DNA from: Oryza sativa Japonica Group
Lineage: Eukaryota; Streptophyta; Magnoliopsida; Poales; Poaceae
Assembly (NCBI RefSeq): GCF_034140825.1
Contig: NC_089037.1
Span: 10,676,001 to 10,740,000, forward strand
Direction of reading: 5' to 3'
DNA: 64,000 nt
Part shown: in pieces, positions 54,495-64,000 of the stretch
How positions within the stretch are numbered: position 1 is the first letter of the stretch
Layout of the letters: each line of letters opens with the position of its first letter
Program-made: the position numbers and the translations under genes
The notes under the pieces: generated by a model
Told to the model about the DNA's origin: nothing
Seen by the model: the letters and a program-made list of their open reading frames with translations, nothing else
Databases searched by the model: none

Positions 54495-55351
54495 TACTTA
54501 TCAACCAAAATTTAAATTTTCAACCTTAAATTTAAAGATGTTTTTAAAGTTTTTTTATTGAAGTTTATTTTTTCAGCCTTTGCTTTTAGATCGCTAAGAA
54601 TACATATATAAAAGTTCTATTTACAAATTACTACTTTCTCCATTTCACAGCATCAATATGGATGTGAGAAATGTTAGAATGACTTACATCATTTTACAAA
54701 TATAGCGTTTGGTGGGGCCGCTGGATTCTGGAAGTAACCGAGAATGATCAAGGAAAACTCGTCAAGTTCTGGCACTTGTCAGAGTGAAATTTCGGAATAC
54801 TATCCTCCTGATAATTCGATTACTAGATTCCTGATAATTACCCGGACGGGCAAACCGTGTCAGGGAATTCGGTTTGTGCATCCAAGGCACGAAACGGGTG
54901 AAGTGAACAGAGCGGCACGTCGGGGCGACAAGGGCCCCACCGTTCAGTTTCAGTGGCACGAAGCGACGCGACGCGTGTTCGCATGACCCGCCGCATTCCG
55001 CGGCCGTGCCGAAAGTGTGAACGGTGAACCTCTCCCCTGGCCCGCGGGCCCCACCCCCCAATCATCTTCTCCTGGCCTTCAGCCTCCAGCTGATGCCAAC
55101 TGCCATGTCAGCAACTAACGCGCTCGCTTCCTTCCCGCCTCGCCTCAACGCAAAGCGAGATCCCCCCCTATACCTATTAATACCTCATCTTGTCGTCTCG
55201 TATCATCTCATCTCATCACATCAGCACACATCACACGCGCCGATTCCGAAGAAATCAATCAACCAACTACTAGGCGAAAGCAAGAGCGGATCGGGTGCTG
55301 CATTTCGCGGTCGTTTTCTTCCTCTGAATTCTGGTGTTTGCGGTTGCGGCA
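54495..55351. other. Promoter region of the DUF761 gene
   Basis: An AT-rich part, then from 54840 GC-rich sequence. CTATACCTATTAATACC near 55168 may serve as the TATA element, about 180 bp above the start codon. Open frames overlapping the region are compositional. Confidence 0.4.
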
Positions 55352-55996
55352 ATGGCGTTGGTGGCGGCAGCGGCGGCGAATCCGAAGCAGAAACAGAAGC
55401 AGCAGAAGGCGTCGATCGGGAGGCGGGCGTGGCGGCTGCTGCGCCTGGCGGTGCTCTGGGCGAGGAAGGGCAGCGCGGTGCACAGCCTCCGCCTGCTCAG
55501 CAACCTGCGGCGCGCCGGCGTGGGCCTCGGCGTCGTCGGCCGAGGCGACCGCCTGGGGTACGGCGAGCGGGAGTACTCGATCGAGGAGACGCCGGCGTTC
55601 CGGTTCCGCACGCCGTCGGCGCGGGTGCTCCGCCTAATCCCCTGCATCGCCCCCGCCGTCCCGGACACGCCCGGGCTCTACGGCGACGAGGACCGCTACT
55701 TCTTCGCCCGCCGCGACACGGAGCCCGAGTGCGGCGGCGGCGTCGGGTATTACGACTACAATGGCGAGCCGGGCGAGTGCGGCGGCGTGGACGACGAGAG
55801 CTTCCGCGACGGCGCGATGGAGGAGCAGCTCCTCGAGCTGTCCATGCTGGAGGCGAGCGCCGCCGCCGTGACGGAGGACGCCGGCGTGGACGCCAAGGCG
55901 GAGGAGTTCATCGCCAAATTCCACGCGCAGATGAAGCTACAGAGGCAAATCTCATGGCTGCAGTACAACGAGATGATGGAGAGGAGCCTCCGCTAG
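55352..55996 (+). CDS. DUF761 (cotton-fibre-expressed-like) protein
   Basis: Single-exon gene of 214 aa. The ATG at 55352 is the first in frame and lies in GCAATGG context. An N-terminal basic and hydrophobic segment (ASIGRRAWRLLRLAVLW, near residues 25-41) could associate with membrane. The middle is Arg/Gly-rich, then acidic. The C-terminus carries the DUF761 motif (DAKAEEFIAKFHAQMKLQRQ) ending close to the stop, as in the family. DUF761 proteins are plant-specific and of unknown biochemical function; some are linked to stress and cell expansion. An additional conserved phrase, FRFRTPSARVLRLIPCI, lies near residue 86. GC content is high, as is usual in short rice single-exon genes. Confidence 0.88.
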   Translation: MALVAAAAANPKQKQKQQKASIGRRAWRLLRLAVLWARKGSAVHSLRLLSNLRRAGVGLGVVGRGDRLGYGEREYSIEETPAFRFRTPSARVLRLIPCIAPAVPDTPGLYGDEDRYFFARRDTEPECGGGVGYYDYNGEPGECGGVDDESFRDGAMEEQLLELSMLEASAAAVTEDAGVDAKAEEFIAKFHAQMKLQRQISWLQYNEMMERSLR

Positions 55997-56460
55997 ATGA
56001 TTATTCCTACCCAATAAGATCCATTTTTTGCGTTTTGTTTCACCGATTCAAATTCATACACCAGCTAAAAATACAGAGATATTGAGGAGTAGCTTCGTAT
56101 ACGTACAGTACAGATCAATACATTTTTAAATTTATTTTTCTTCCTTGAGCATTGATATTGGTTTGGTTCATTGGTTGCGAATTGATATCTGTACATTTTG
56201 TGCATTGAGAATAAACGAGCAGAGCAGAAATTTCAGATTCAGGAGGAGGCTTCTTCTTGGACGCGCAGAAGAACATGCAGTTGCTTTGGCTCAATGTAAG
56301 CTGTACTGCTGTGTATCCGCATGGTACACTTGCTTGATTCAATTGTGGTATTACTCTTTACCTAATTTGTTCGTTGGGTTACATAATTAGATGTACGTAC
56401 ACCTGGATCTTGAATCTAATGATGACAGCATTTGACGATATTAATGAAAACCCGTACCAA

Positions 56461-56613
56461 GGCTATGTTTAGTTTCTAAAATCGAAGAGAAGTTTGGAGA
56501 AAATTGGTAGTTTAGAAAAAAAGTTGGGAGTTTATGTGAGTAGAAAAATTTTCGATGTGATGTGATGTGATGGAAAATTGAGAGTTCGGGGGAAGTTTGG
56601 TTTGAACTAAACA
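56461..56613. mobile_element. Tourist-like MITE, copy A (GTTTAGTT type)
   Basis: Starts GGCTATGTTTAGTTTC and ends GTTTGAACTAAACAGAAAA. The interior has AAAAAGTTGGGAGTTTATGTG and GATGTGATGGAAAATTGAGA. This is the common grass MITE with ends related to GGCCTTGTTTAGTTC. Two relatives lie at 56690 and 59538. Confidence 0.7.
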
Positions 56614-56689
56614 GAAAATTTGTTTATGGATGATTATAGTGAATTCGTGTCACAAATGAGTATGTTCACGTCAACCATTGCTGCCTTTC

Positions 56690-56832
56690 TAGTTTGATTT
56701 CACGCCAAAATTAAAGGTTTGGTTAAAATTAGAACAATATAACAGAAAAGTTAAAATTTTATGTGTGTAGAAAAATTTTGATACATGAAAAAGATAGAAG
56801 TTTGAAGAAAAAGTTTAGAACTAAACAGGGCC
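56690..56832. mobile_element. Tourist-like MITE, copy B
   Basis: The interior TTCACGCCAAAATTAAAGGTT and the end GAACTAAACAGGGCC match the same family as copy A. The left terminus is altered (CTAGTTTGATTTCACGCC), so it is a degraded copy. Confidence 0.65.
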
Positions 56833-57142
56833 TTAACCAATCAGTTCGGCTCGACTGATCTAGACATCACAGTTTATGCACTAGTACGACCGATCTGCCT
56901 GTCCTTGTTTGCGTCGTGCCGACCGACCGCCACGCCGTGGCTGGGTCTAGCGGAAACCAGCGACCTGCCCTGACGCCGTCAAGCGGCGAGGATTCAGAAT
57001 CCTCTGCTGCAAGGCTGGAATGGAAAAAGGCTGCTAACACAAACCGAGTCTGGCGATCGAATCATTTCTGTACCTGTTATTACTGGTACTATAAATCAGC
57101 TTTAAAATTTTTTATATATATTATTAAAATATGTTATATTTT
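56833..57142. other. Intergenic DNA
   Basis: No gene is recognised. The region contains the end of a short GC-rich patch (56900-57010) and an AT-rich stretch. Confidence 0.4.
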
Positions 57143-57284
57143 GGGAGTGTTTGGGAATTAGGGACTAAATTTAGTCCCTCTCACAAAAGTATAAGTTCCT
57201 ACCATAGGAACTTATAGGAACTTATACTTTTGTGAGAGGGACTAAAGTTTAGCCCCACTTTAGTCCCTCCAACCAAACACCACC
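57143..57284. mobile_element. Foldback MITE, short relative of 3389-3851
   Basis: Starts GGGAGTGTTTGGG and ends CAAACACCACC. The centre is a near-perfect hairpin: AGTATAAGTTCCTA and AACTTATACT with GGGACTAAA on both sides. It has the same type of ends as the foldback element at 3389-3851. Confidence 0.7.
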
Positions 57285-57377
57285 TTTGTATTTGGTTTAT
57301 TTTGAAGTGGGAACAGTAATGAGTGATGTATAGAGTAATCCACGTTTCACCGAGCTGCTGTTGGCTCGTAGTTTTTT

Positions 57378-57565
57378 TTTCACTGTTTAACCACTCGTCT
57401 AATTCAAAAAAATTTAAAATTATTATTTATTTTTTACTTACTTTATTATTCAAAGTATTTTAGACATAACGTTTTGTTTTTTATATTTACATAAATTTTT
57501 TAAATAAGACAAGTGATCAAACAATATAAGAAAAACTAAAAATCCTTATAATAAGACGGAGGGAG
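57378..57565. mobile_element. Stowaway MITE, left end damaged
   Basis: The right end GACGGAGGGAG is followed by TA. The inside has ACCACTCGTCTAATTCAAAA and the complementary AATAAGACAAGTGATCAAAC. The expected CTCCCTCCGT at the left is missing. Confidence 0.7.
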
Positions 57566-57868
57566 TAATTTTTGGGCAGATCGTCTCTCGGAAGTCGAGA
57601 GCAAGAACGTGAGAGGTTATTATTCCTTGACCGAACCGAGCTGATCCCTGTAAAGAACGTGGTGCGTGGAAGATGGGCCGGACGATCTTCGGAACTCCAT
57701 GTGAAGTTGCAAAAGTCTTGACGGCTATAGTCCTTGCACGTTTGATTGGGCTTTTCAGCCATGAACAACGCAAAACCACAACTAGAAGTGGTCTCGGGGA
57801 CTGAATTTTCCCTTTTGTCTTTTTCTTTCAAAAAAAATATTTTATAAGTAGATCAGTGATAAAACTTA

Positions 57869-58281
57869 TTTCGAGAATGGAACTTTTTCAACGTCATTAT
57901 CATTGATGTCGTGATTCAACATACTAACGCTAGCGTCATCTCTCTAGCCTCGTCGTGAAAGCTAGGTCACTTATGTTAAGAGCGAGGGGCCAATGACATT
58001 AGCACTGATAACCTATTTATATTTTTTAAAAAATGATTTATCTGTAATTAAAAAAACTATTTACAAATAGTTCCTTAGAGCTAGTGTCATTGACATTGAG
58101 GCTATATTTAGTTAATATTTTTTATTATTACAAATAGATCATTTTTACTTTTTTATAAATAGATCCTTGGCGTCAATGGCATTAGCACCGACCCCCTTCA
58201 TACAAGTGACTTAGTTTTCACGGGGAGGCTAGTGGGACGTCACTAATGTCATTGATGTCGAAAAAGAGTCTATTCTCGAAA
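57869..58281. mobile_element. Probable long-TIR (Mutator-like) non-autonomous element
   Basis: The left end TTTCGAGAATGGAACTTTTT and the complement of the right end (GAGTCTATTCTCGAAA) match, and the similarity extends about 100 bp inward (ATCATTGATGTC, CTAGCCTC, GTGAAAGCTAGGTCACTTAT). There is no clear target duplication and no coding capacity. Short CATTGACATTAG-like repeats recur inside. Confidence 0.55.
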
Positions 58282-59537
58282 GAAATTTTTTAGGGTGCCT
58301 ATTTATAAAATAAGTTCTTAAAATTCTAAAATATATATAAAAAATCCATATCTTAGGGATAGAAAATATGCCATATAGGATGAGACTAAGATTAATGTTA
58401 GCGGTACTACCTTTCCCATGTACAGTAGCTTCAAGTATAACACATTCATTATTTTTATTGCCCATTTTAATTTTGGCTCCTCCATTTTACATTCAAGTTC
58501 TTATATAATTTTACAACACAAACTCCTAGATAACAAAATACACTCACATATTAAACCAATAGTCACAGCCGTTCCTCCCTTCACCATCATCGATGACCGC
58601 TCCACCATCCTTCTCCCACTCCGGCCACCGCAACATCTCCCGCTTCTTGCTCCGGCCACCAAGCTGCTCCCCTTTCACTCAAATCTTAAAAGTGTGGAGT
58701 TCATCTTCATCGGGTCGCCGTCGCTTCTCCTCTCTTAAGCGGCGCCATGACCCCCCCTCCTCGTCGTCGTAGGCTACATATGGATAAGATGGGGGTGGCT
58801 GACTGGCAGTCGAGGAGGCGAGGTGATGTCTGGCAATGAGGTGAGCCTAGGTGAGACGTCGGCTCGTCTCTTTCAAGGCCAATACCGGTGAATCCCCAAG
58901 CTCGACGCCAAATCCTTATGCATAGTGTCTTCCTGCTCATTGTGGGCTTCATCTCCACTGTCCAGTCTTGTCGTTCACCTAGAACATGCCATAGTTGCAG
59001 GCCAATAAATGCCAACATGGTGTAGATCAACATCAAAACAATGAGTTCCCCAATACAACTGCTATCTCTATGTTCTTCGACCATCATTTTTCCCTATCTC
59101 CTCTCCAATTGCCCTTCCCCTTTGCGGCCGCCTTCTACCAAGAAATCAAGCGAGGCAGAGGGGACCACACTGGTCGCTTGGGAGGTACGCCGTCTTGACA
59201 CAACGTTGCTTTTGGCCATGTCTACACCACCATGTGGCTTCAGGGCTGCAAGGCACTAATGTTGTCTACAAGCCACAGTTGGCTCTAATGGGCCTATGCA
59301 CAACTAACAATGGCAAACGGTATAAAATTTGTCAAAAATAAATTATTTTTAAATTTTATTTGAGTCTAATAGGGTTACCGCGGTTTTACATTTACCGTAT
59401 CTGACGGTAAGCGCAATTACTGTGTGGTTACCGCCTTTTTGTAAACCATGGCTATGAGTGGTGCTTATGCAAATTTGTTCAGGGGTAAGCTTGCAAAGTT
59501 GCACTGAGTGGTGCACATACAAGTTCGTCCTGCCTAG
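58282..59537. other. Intergenic DNA
   Basis: Mixed composition with short open frames around 58560-59260 that resemble no family I know. A CGGTAAC/GTTACCG-rich patch near 59380-59450 may be another transposon remnant. Confidence 0.35.
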
Positions 59538-60960
59538 GGTGTGTTTAGTTCACGCCAAAAATAAAAGTTTGATTGAAATTGGAACGATGTGATGAAAAAG
59601 TTGGAAGTTTGTGTTCGTAGGAAGTTTGATGAAATAAAAAAAACTAGCATGGTGGCCCGTGCAGATTGCGTGCCTCTGCGCGCCTAGCATCATTATATTT
59701 TCTTTCATATAATATCATATATGTTTTCTCATTATATTATTCAAATATATTAAAATAACAACATAATTTTAAATTTTGCAATAACTTTACAAAACTACTA
59801 ATGTGTAATATTCATATTATATTTTATATACGTGTTAGTTATTAATTATTTTTAATATCAAATTTTAGTTATTTGTAAATTATATATATTCCTATATGGA
59901 CTCTAGACTCATCTTTTAATATTTCTTTTTTTAATTTCGAATTTTCTGTAAATTATATTTCTATATAGACTCTATGCTCTTCTTCCCATATTATTTATTT
60001 TTATTTCTGAATTTTTATTATTTCTAATTGTATTTCTATGTGGACTCTAAACTCATCTTTCAATACTATTTAATTTTTAATTTCGAATTTCAGTTACTTC
60101 TAAATTGTATTCCTATATTGACTTTAAACTCTTATTCCAATGTTTTTCTTAATTTTAAATTTTAGTTATTTGTAAATTGTATTTTTATACGGACTCTAAA
60201 CTCTACTTTTAATTTTATTATGTTTATTTCAAATTTTAGTTATTTTAAATTCCTATATGGACTCTATACTCTACTTCTAATATTCCTTATTTTTTAATTC
60301 CGAATTTCTATTTTTTTCTTAATTGTATTTCTATATGGACTCTATACTCTACTTCTAATATTCCTTATTTTTAATTTTAAAATTCTATTATTTCCTAATT
60401 GTATTTATATATAGACTCTATACTCTACTTCTAATCTTCCTTATTTGTAATTCCGAATTTTGGTTATTTCCTAATTATATTTCAATACGGACTCTATACT
60501 CTACTTCTAATATTCCTTATTTTTAATTCCGAATTTCAATTATTTCCTAATTGTATTTCTATATGGACTCTAGTCTCATTTTCTAATATTCCTTATTTTT
60601 TAATTCCGAATTTCAACTATTTCTAAATTGTATTTCTATATGGACTCTAGTCTCCTCTTCGAATATTCCTTATTTTTTAATTCCGAATTTCAGCTATTTC
60701 TAAATTGTATTTCTATATGGACTCTGCTTTTTCTTTCTATATGGACTCTAGTCTCCTCTTCTAATATTCCTTAGTTTTTAATTCCGAATTTCAGCTATTT
60801 CTAAATTGTATTTCTATATGGACTCTGCTTTTTCTTTTTTCTCCGATTAACATGGGAATTTCTAGCCCATGAAAGTGAACGTGATGCCTCTTTTTTCTAT
60901 TCCTTTAATAATATAATAGATTAAAAATTTGAAGAAAAAGTTAAAGAACTAAACCAGGCC
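59538..60960. mobile_element. Tourist-like MITE, copy C, split by a Helitron
   Basis: The left part (GGTGTGTTTAGTTCACGCC, AATTGGAACGATGTGATG) and the right part (TTGAAGAAAAAGTTAAAGAA, CTAAACCAGGCC) together make a MITE of the same family as 56461 and 56690. The 1277-bp Helitron at 59644-60920 separates them. Confidence 0.75.
59644..60920 (-). mobile_element. Non-autonomous Helitron with internal ~75-80 bp repeats
   Basis: Read on the minus strand it starts with TCTATTATATTATTAAAGG after an A and ends with CTAG before a T, the A|TC...CTRR|T pattern of Helitrons, without a target duplication. Shortly before the end is a decayed GC hairpin (GGCACGC, CTGCACGGGCC). About 59850-60840 consists of roughly a dozen degenerate units containing TATTTCTATATGGACTCTA and ATTCCGAATTT. 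It has no open reading frame, so it depended on a helper. Confidence 0.75.
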
Positions 60961-62168
60961 TTACTCTAGTCAATGGCTGGGATAACGCACCTGATCTAGC
61001 ATGTACTCCCAGACGGCAAGATTGCACGCCCAGGATTACGATTCTATGCATCGGCTACAAAAAAAAAAGTTGTGGACGATACTGATCGCCGGATCCCAAG
61101 ATTCAAATCGATCTGGTGGCATCGGCTGGTGCTGACCTGCTGATGCAATCGCCGGCCCTGCCACCGAACCAGTACCAACGGCTCAATCCAATCCGGGCCC
61201 ACCTGTCATACAAATATCCACGACAACTCTCCCAACAAAATCATTTTTTTCAAACCGCCCCTGGCCCACCACCCAGATGTGTTTGACCCGGGGCTCCAAG
61301 CCTCCAAACTCTCGATCCGAACAGCGCCCACCCAATAGGACCACGCCACGTCACCGCCTACGGTGTTCGCTGCTCGATCGGACATCCCTGCCGTCCGTCA
61401 CGCGCATCAAGATTCGCGCGTGGTTCGCCGCACGCTTCAGCCACACCCCTCCTCGTGATGGGATTCCCCTTCCGCACCGAGAAGAATTTGAAATCCTGGT
61501 CGCTTGAAAAAGAGCCGTTGCCTCCTCTTTCATCGTTTTCCCCACCACGCACACACCACCTGCTCCCGTCCACGCCACGGCGCGGGGACTCTCACCGACA
61601 CGTGGGACCCACCCGCGCGTGGGGCCCACGCGTCAGCCTCGCTCACCACCAACGGTAGTGCGGGGCCCACCTCCCCCCACCCCCCGAATTCGAAAAAAAA
61701 CCCACCACCATTCGTGCTGCCGCTTGCGTGTTGTTATTACTCCTTGGATCGACTCGGCCAGCATAAATGCCCCGCCTTTAATGGCTTCCCCGATCTGATG
61801 CTTCCGCCCTCCGCTTCTCGCCTCGCCGCCGCCGCTGCCGAGAATACCGCCGCTGCGGCGCTCCACGTCGTCGCCGTCGCCGCGAGGCCACGTCGGTAGG
61901 CAGGTACTCCCCCGTGTTCTTCTCCCCGCTCTCTGTTGTTAGGCTCGTGTTGCGTCGCGATCGATTTGATGAGGTGTTTGTGGCTCCGATCCGTTGGTTT
62001 CTGTACGGGTGAGGTGAGGTGGATTTTTATGATTGATTTTGTGGTAGGTGTTGTATTGGTGATTTTTTGTTGCGGGGGATCGAGCGGATCGGATGCTGAA
62101 GAACGGGGGAGAAAAGTGTTGGTTTTAAGTAGAGATTGTTTGGGATTTGAAGGGAGTTGCTACGAGCG
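60961..62168 (+). promoter_or_regulatory. Promoter and leader of the TRM-like gene
   Basis: Sequence turns GC-rich from about 61080. CGGTAGGCAGGTACTCCC near 61895-61912 offers a donor, and the stretch before the ATG looks like intron sequence (T-rich, 61915-62150), so the leader is probably spliced. Open frames here on both strands are compositional. Confidence 0.4.
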
Positions 62169-64000
62169 ATGGGGACGGAGAAAGGTGGAGCAAAGATTGG
62201 TGGCGGCGGCGGAGGAGGAGGAGGAGGAGGAGGTGGGGGTGGGCTGTTCAACCTGTTTGACTGGAAGCGCAAGTCCCGGAAGAAGCTGTTCTCCAACTCA
62301 CCCGGTAGGTGTTCGCTGGAATGCCTCGCTAGTTTTGTTCTTCCTCTGTTGCCGTGCTTTCTTAGCCTTTTTTCGCGTCATCTTTGTTACAGAGGGTGCT
62401 AAGCTCGTGAAGAGAGGCGAAGAAACCTTGCCGTCTGGGCGCCTCCACTTGGTGAGTGATCTCTGATCTTGTCGTTGCCCTTGCTCTGCGCTGTGATTTG
62501 CATTGTGCCGTGGAACTTGTGTTCATGGGTGTTTGCGGTATTGTATCTGCAGATTGATGATGATGAGGGGATTGGTGTGTCAAGCTTCAAAGGGAGCAGC
62601 GACTACAGCTGTGCTTCCTCGGTTACTGACGAGGAAGGGCGTGAGATGAAGGCGCCAGGAGTGGTGGCCAGGCTCATGGGCTTGGATGCCATGCCCTCTA
62701 CCGGGGTCCCGGAGCCGTACTGCACACCATTCCGTGACACACGGTCGTTTAGGGACAGCCAGAGCCTAAAGAGAAGCCCAGAGTACTCCGGGAGTGACCA
62801 GTTCAGTTATGTGCCACGAAGAGTTGATGGCTACATGAGGAAGCCATTGGATCTGAGAGCTCAGAAGATGCCGAGCAGCCCGATTGAGAGGTTCCAGATA
62901 GAAACATTGCCGCCAAGGTCAGCCAAACCCTTACCAATGTCCCATCACAGATTGTTATCTCCAATCAAGAATCCGGGATTTAGTTCAGCAAGAAATGCGG
63001 CTCAAATCATGGAGGCAGCAGCCAAGATTCTTGAGCCAAGGCCACAGGTCAGTTCTAGGGAGAAAATCTGCTCATACAGTCCTGCGCGGATTCCTTTGAG
63101 GATTTCTGAGACACGGGAGAATATCCCAGCTTCTCAGAGGGCAGTGTCTCGGCAGCTGCAGTCATCTCGGACCAATCTTGAGCTGCCTGATGTGAGATTT
63201 TCCAGGGGGCAGCAAATGAACAGGAGCTGGAATAGCGAAGATGACATAGTGATCTTTAGGACTTCATCTGATTCTTATGAGATTAATAACCCTGGCTTTT
63301 CAAAGAACAACAAGGGGAAGTCCATTTCATTGGCACTGCAGGCAAAGGTGAATGTGCAAAAGAGAGAAGGATTGGGTTCTTCTGGGAAGAATTCAGGAGG
63401 ACAGAAAGATCGTGATGAGTGCAGAACAAGCCAACCTTTTAGGAGTCAGTCCAATGCCCAGAAGAATAAGCAGCAGAAGAAGCCGTCATCATCAGGTACT
63501 TCCTCCCCTGTCCTTAGGCAAAACAACCAGAAACAAAATTCTATGGTAAGCAGAGGAAAGTCAGCACCAAACAAATCAGTCTCAAGCCAGCAAGGTAGAA
63601 AGATGGCTGGAGATTCCTCAACTGGGAAGCTGAAGAATGCAAGCAAAATATCTAAAGGTGGCAGCAGAAAGGATATTGTAGAAAGCATAAGTTGTGATAA
63701 GGAAGGTTCATCGTCAAACAACAAGGACTTTCCACAAAAGAAGCGTTTGATAGAGAGGAACTCCACCAATGAGAAGGGTATGTTCGTGCCTGAAAAATCA
63801 GCAGCTAGACTTCAGAAGCAAGTTCAACCTAATGTTGTCATGGATGAGCACATTAAGTGGAACAACGATAGTAAAGATTCTACAGATGTAGTATCATTTA
63901 CCTTTACCTCACCATTGGTTAAACCATCAGCAGGACCCTCCAGACTGTCAGGGAAGTGGGATACAAGAAGCAATTTTAATTTGGATGCCATAAATGAGAA
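62169..64000 (+). CDS. TRM/LONGIFOLIA-like protein (DUF3741), 5' part
   Basis: Three exons are visible: 62169-62304, 62393-62451 and 62553 to the window end, about 547 residues in one frame. The protein starts MGTEKGGAKIGG followed by a run of Gly, then GLFNLFDWKRKSRKKLF. It has the DUF3741 block VVARLMGLDAMP near residue 96, the hallmark of the plant TRM/LONGIFOLIA group whose members bind TON1 and microtubules and affect cell shape. The rest is Ser/Arg/Lys-rich and probably disordered (SPIERFQIETLPPRSAKP, AAQIMEAAAKILEPRPQ). The C-terminal DUF4378 domain usual in this group would lie to the right of the window. The start codon is the first ATG in frame. The poly-Gly comes from a GGA/GGT/GGC repeat near 62200. 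Which TRM subgroup it belongs to I cannot tell. Confidence 0.85.

Noticed and set aside
58560-59260. Short plus- and minus-strand frames considered as a gene
   Set aside because: No splice-consistent frame, no recognisable domain, and mixed low-complexity Ser/Pro translation.
59850-60840. Regular ~75-80 bp repeats considered as a CRISPR-like or satellite array
   Set aside because: The units are degenerate, without constant repeats and unique spacers, in a plant genome, and lie wholly inside Helitron borders.
1-64000. LTR retrotransposons or other virus-like elements
   Set aside because: I saw no pair of direct long terminal repeats with TG...CA ends, and no gag, integrase or capsid-like frame. 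The mobile DNA I recognise is MULE, Pack-MULE, Helitron, MITE, SINE and one LINE remnant.

Overview
The window is nuclear DNA of a grass, almost certainly rice (Oryza). The evidence is spliced plant genes with GC-rich first exons, grass SINEs, Stowaway and Tourist-like MITEs, Pack-MULEs, and a tandem pair of PEX11 genes whose lengths (254 and 242 aa) match, from memory, rice PEX11-2 and PEX11-3 on chromosome 3. The placement is recalled knowledge, not a search result.

Layout. Two genes on the minus strand come first: a PP2C phosphatase (961-2535, 3' end unresolved) and a 19-exon KIN-14 kinesin with an N-terminal calponin-homology domain (7573-13192), which contains an AT-AC intron of the U12 type. 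About 10 kb of repeats follows: a 511-bp tandem duplication, two SINEs and assorted MITEs. All remaining confident host genes are on the plus strand: PEX11-2 (23213-23977), PEX11-3 (25187-25915), an acidic RING plus PHD protein (29116-32345), a DUF3511 protein (39841-40202), the APC/C subunit APC11 (50651-50905), a DUF761 protein (55352-55996) and the 5' part of a TRM/LONGIFOLIA-like protein (62169 to the window end).

Mobile DNA is the striking part. A 7.8-kb Mutator-like element (41986-49801), with long GC-rich terminal inverted repeats and a perfect 10-bp target duplication, carries two minus-strand genes: a MuDR-type transposase split by one stop codon, and a nine-exon plant-mobile-domain (PMD) gene that reads open from start to stop. 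Three smaller Mutator-type elements share GGAAAAAGTAC-like ends. Two of them carry host gene fragments (a sugar-phosphate translocator and a PR-1/CAP protein). One sits inside the upstream region of PEX11-2, one 143 bp from the DUF3511 start codon. A Helitron is nested in a MITE at 59538-60960.

The host genes are mostly unrelated housekeeping genes (signalling, microtubule motor, peroxisome proliferation, ubiquitin ligases, cell cycle). Only the PEX11 pair forms a functional and evolutionary unit; its flanks are duplicated along with it. I recognise no LTR retrotransposon, rRNA, tRNA gene or CRISPR array. Exon borders were derived by hand from splice signals, reading frame and remembered family alignments, so individual borders may be off where signals are ambiguous.
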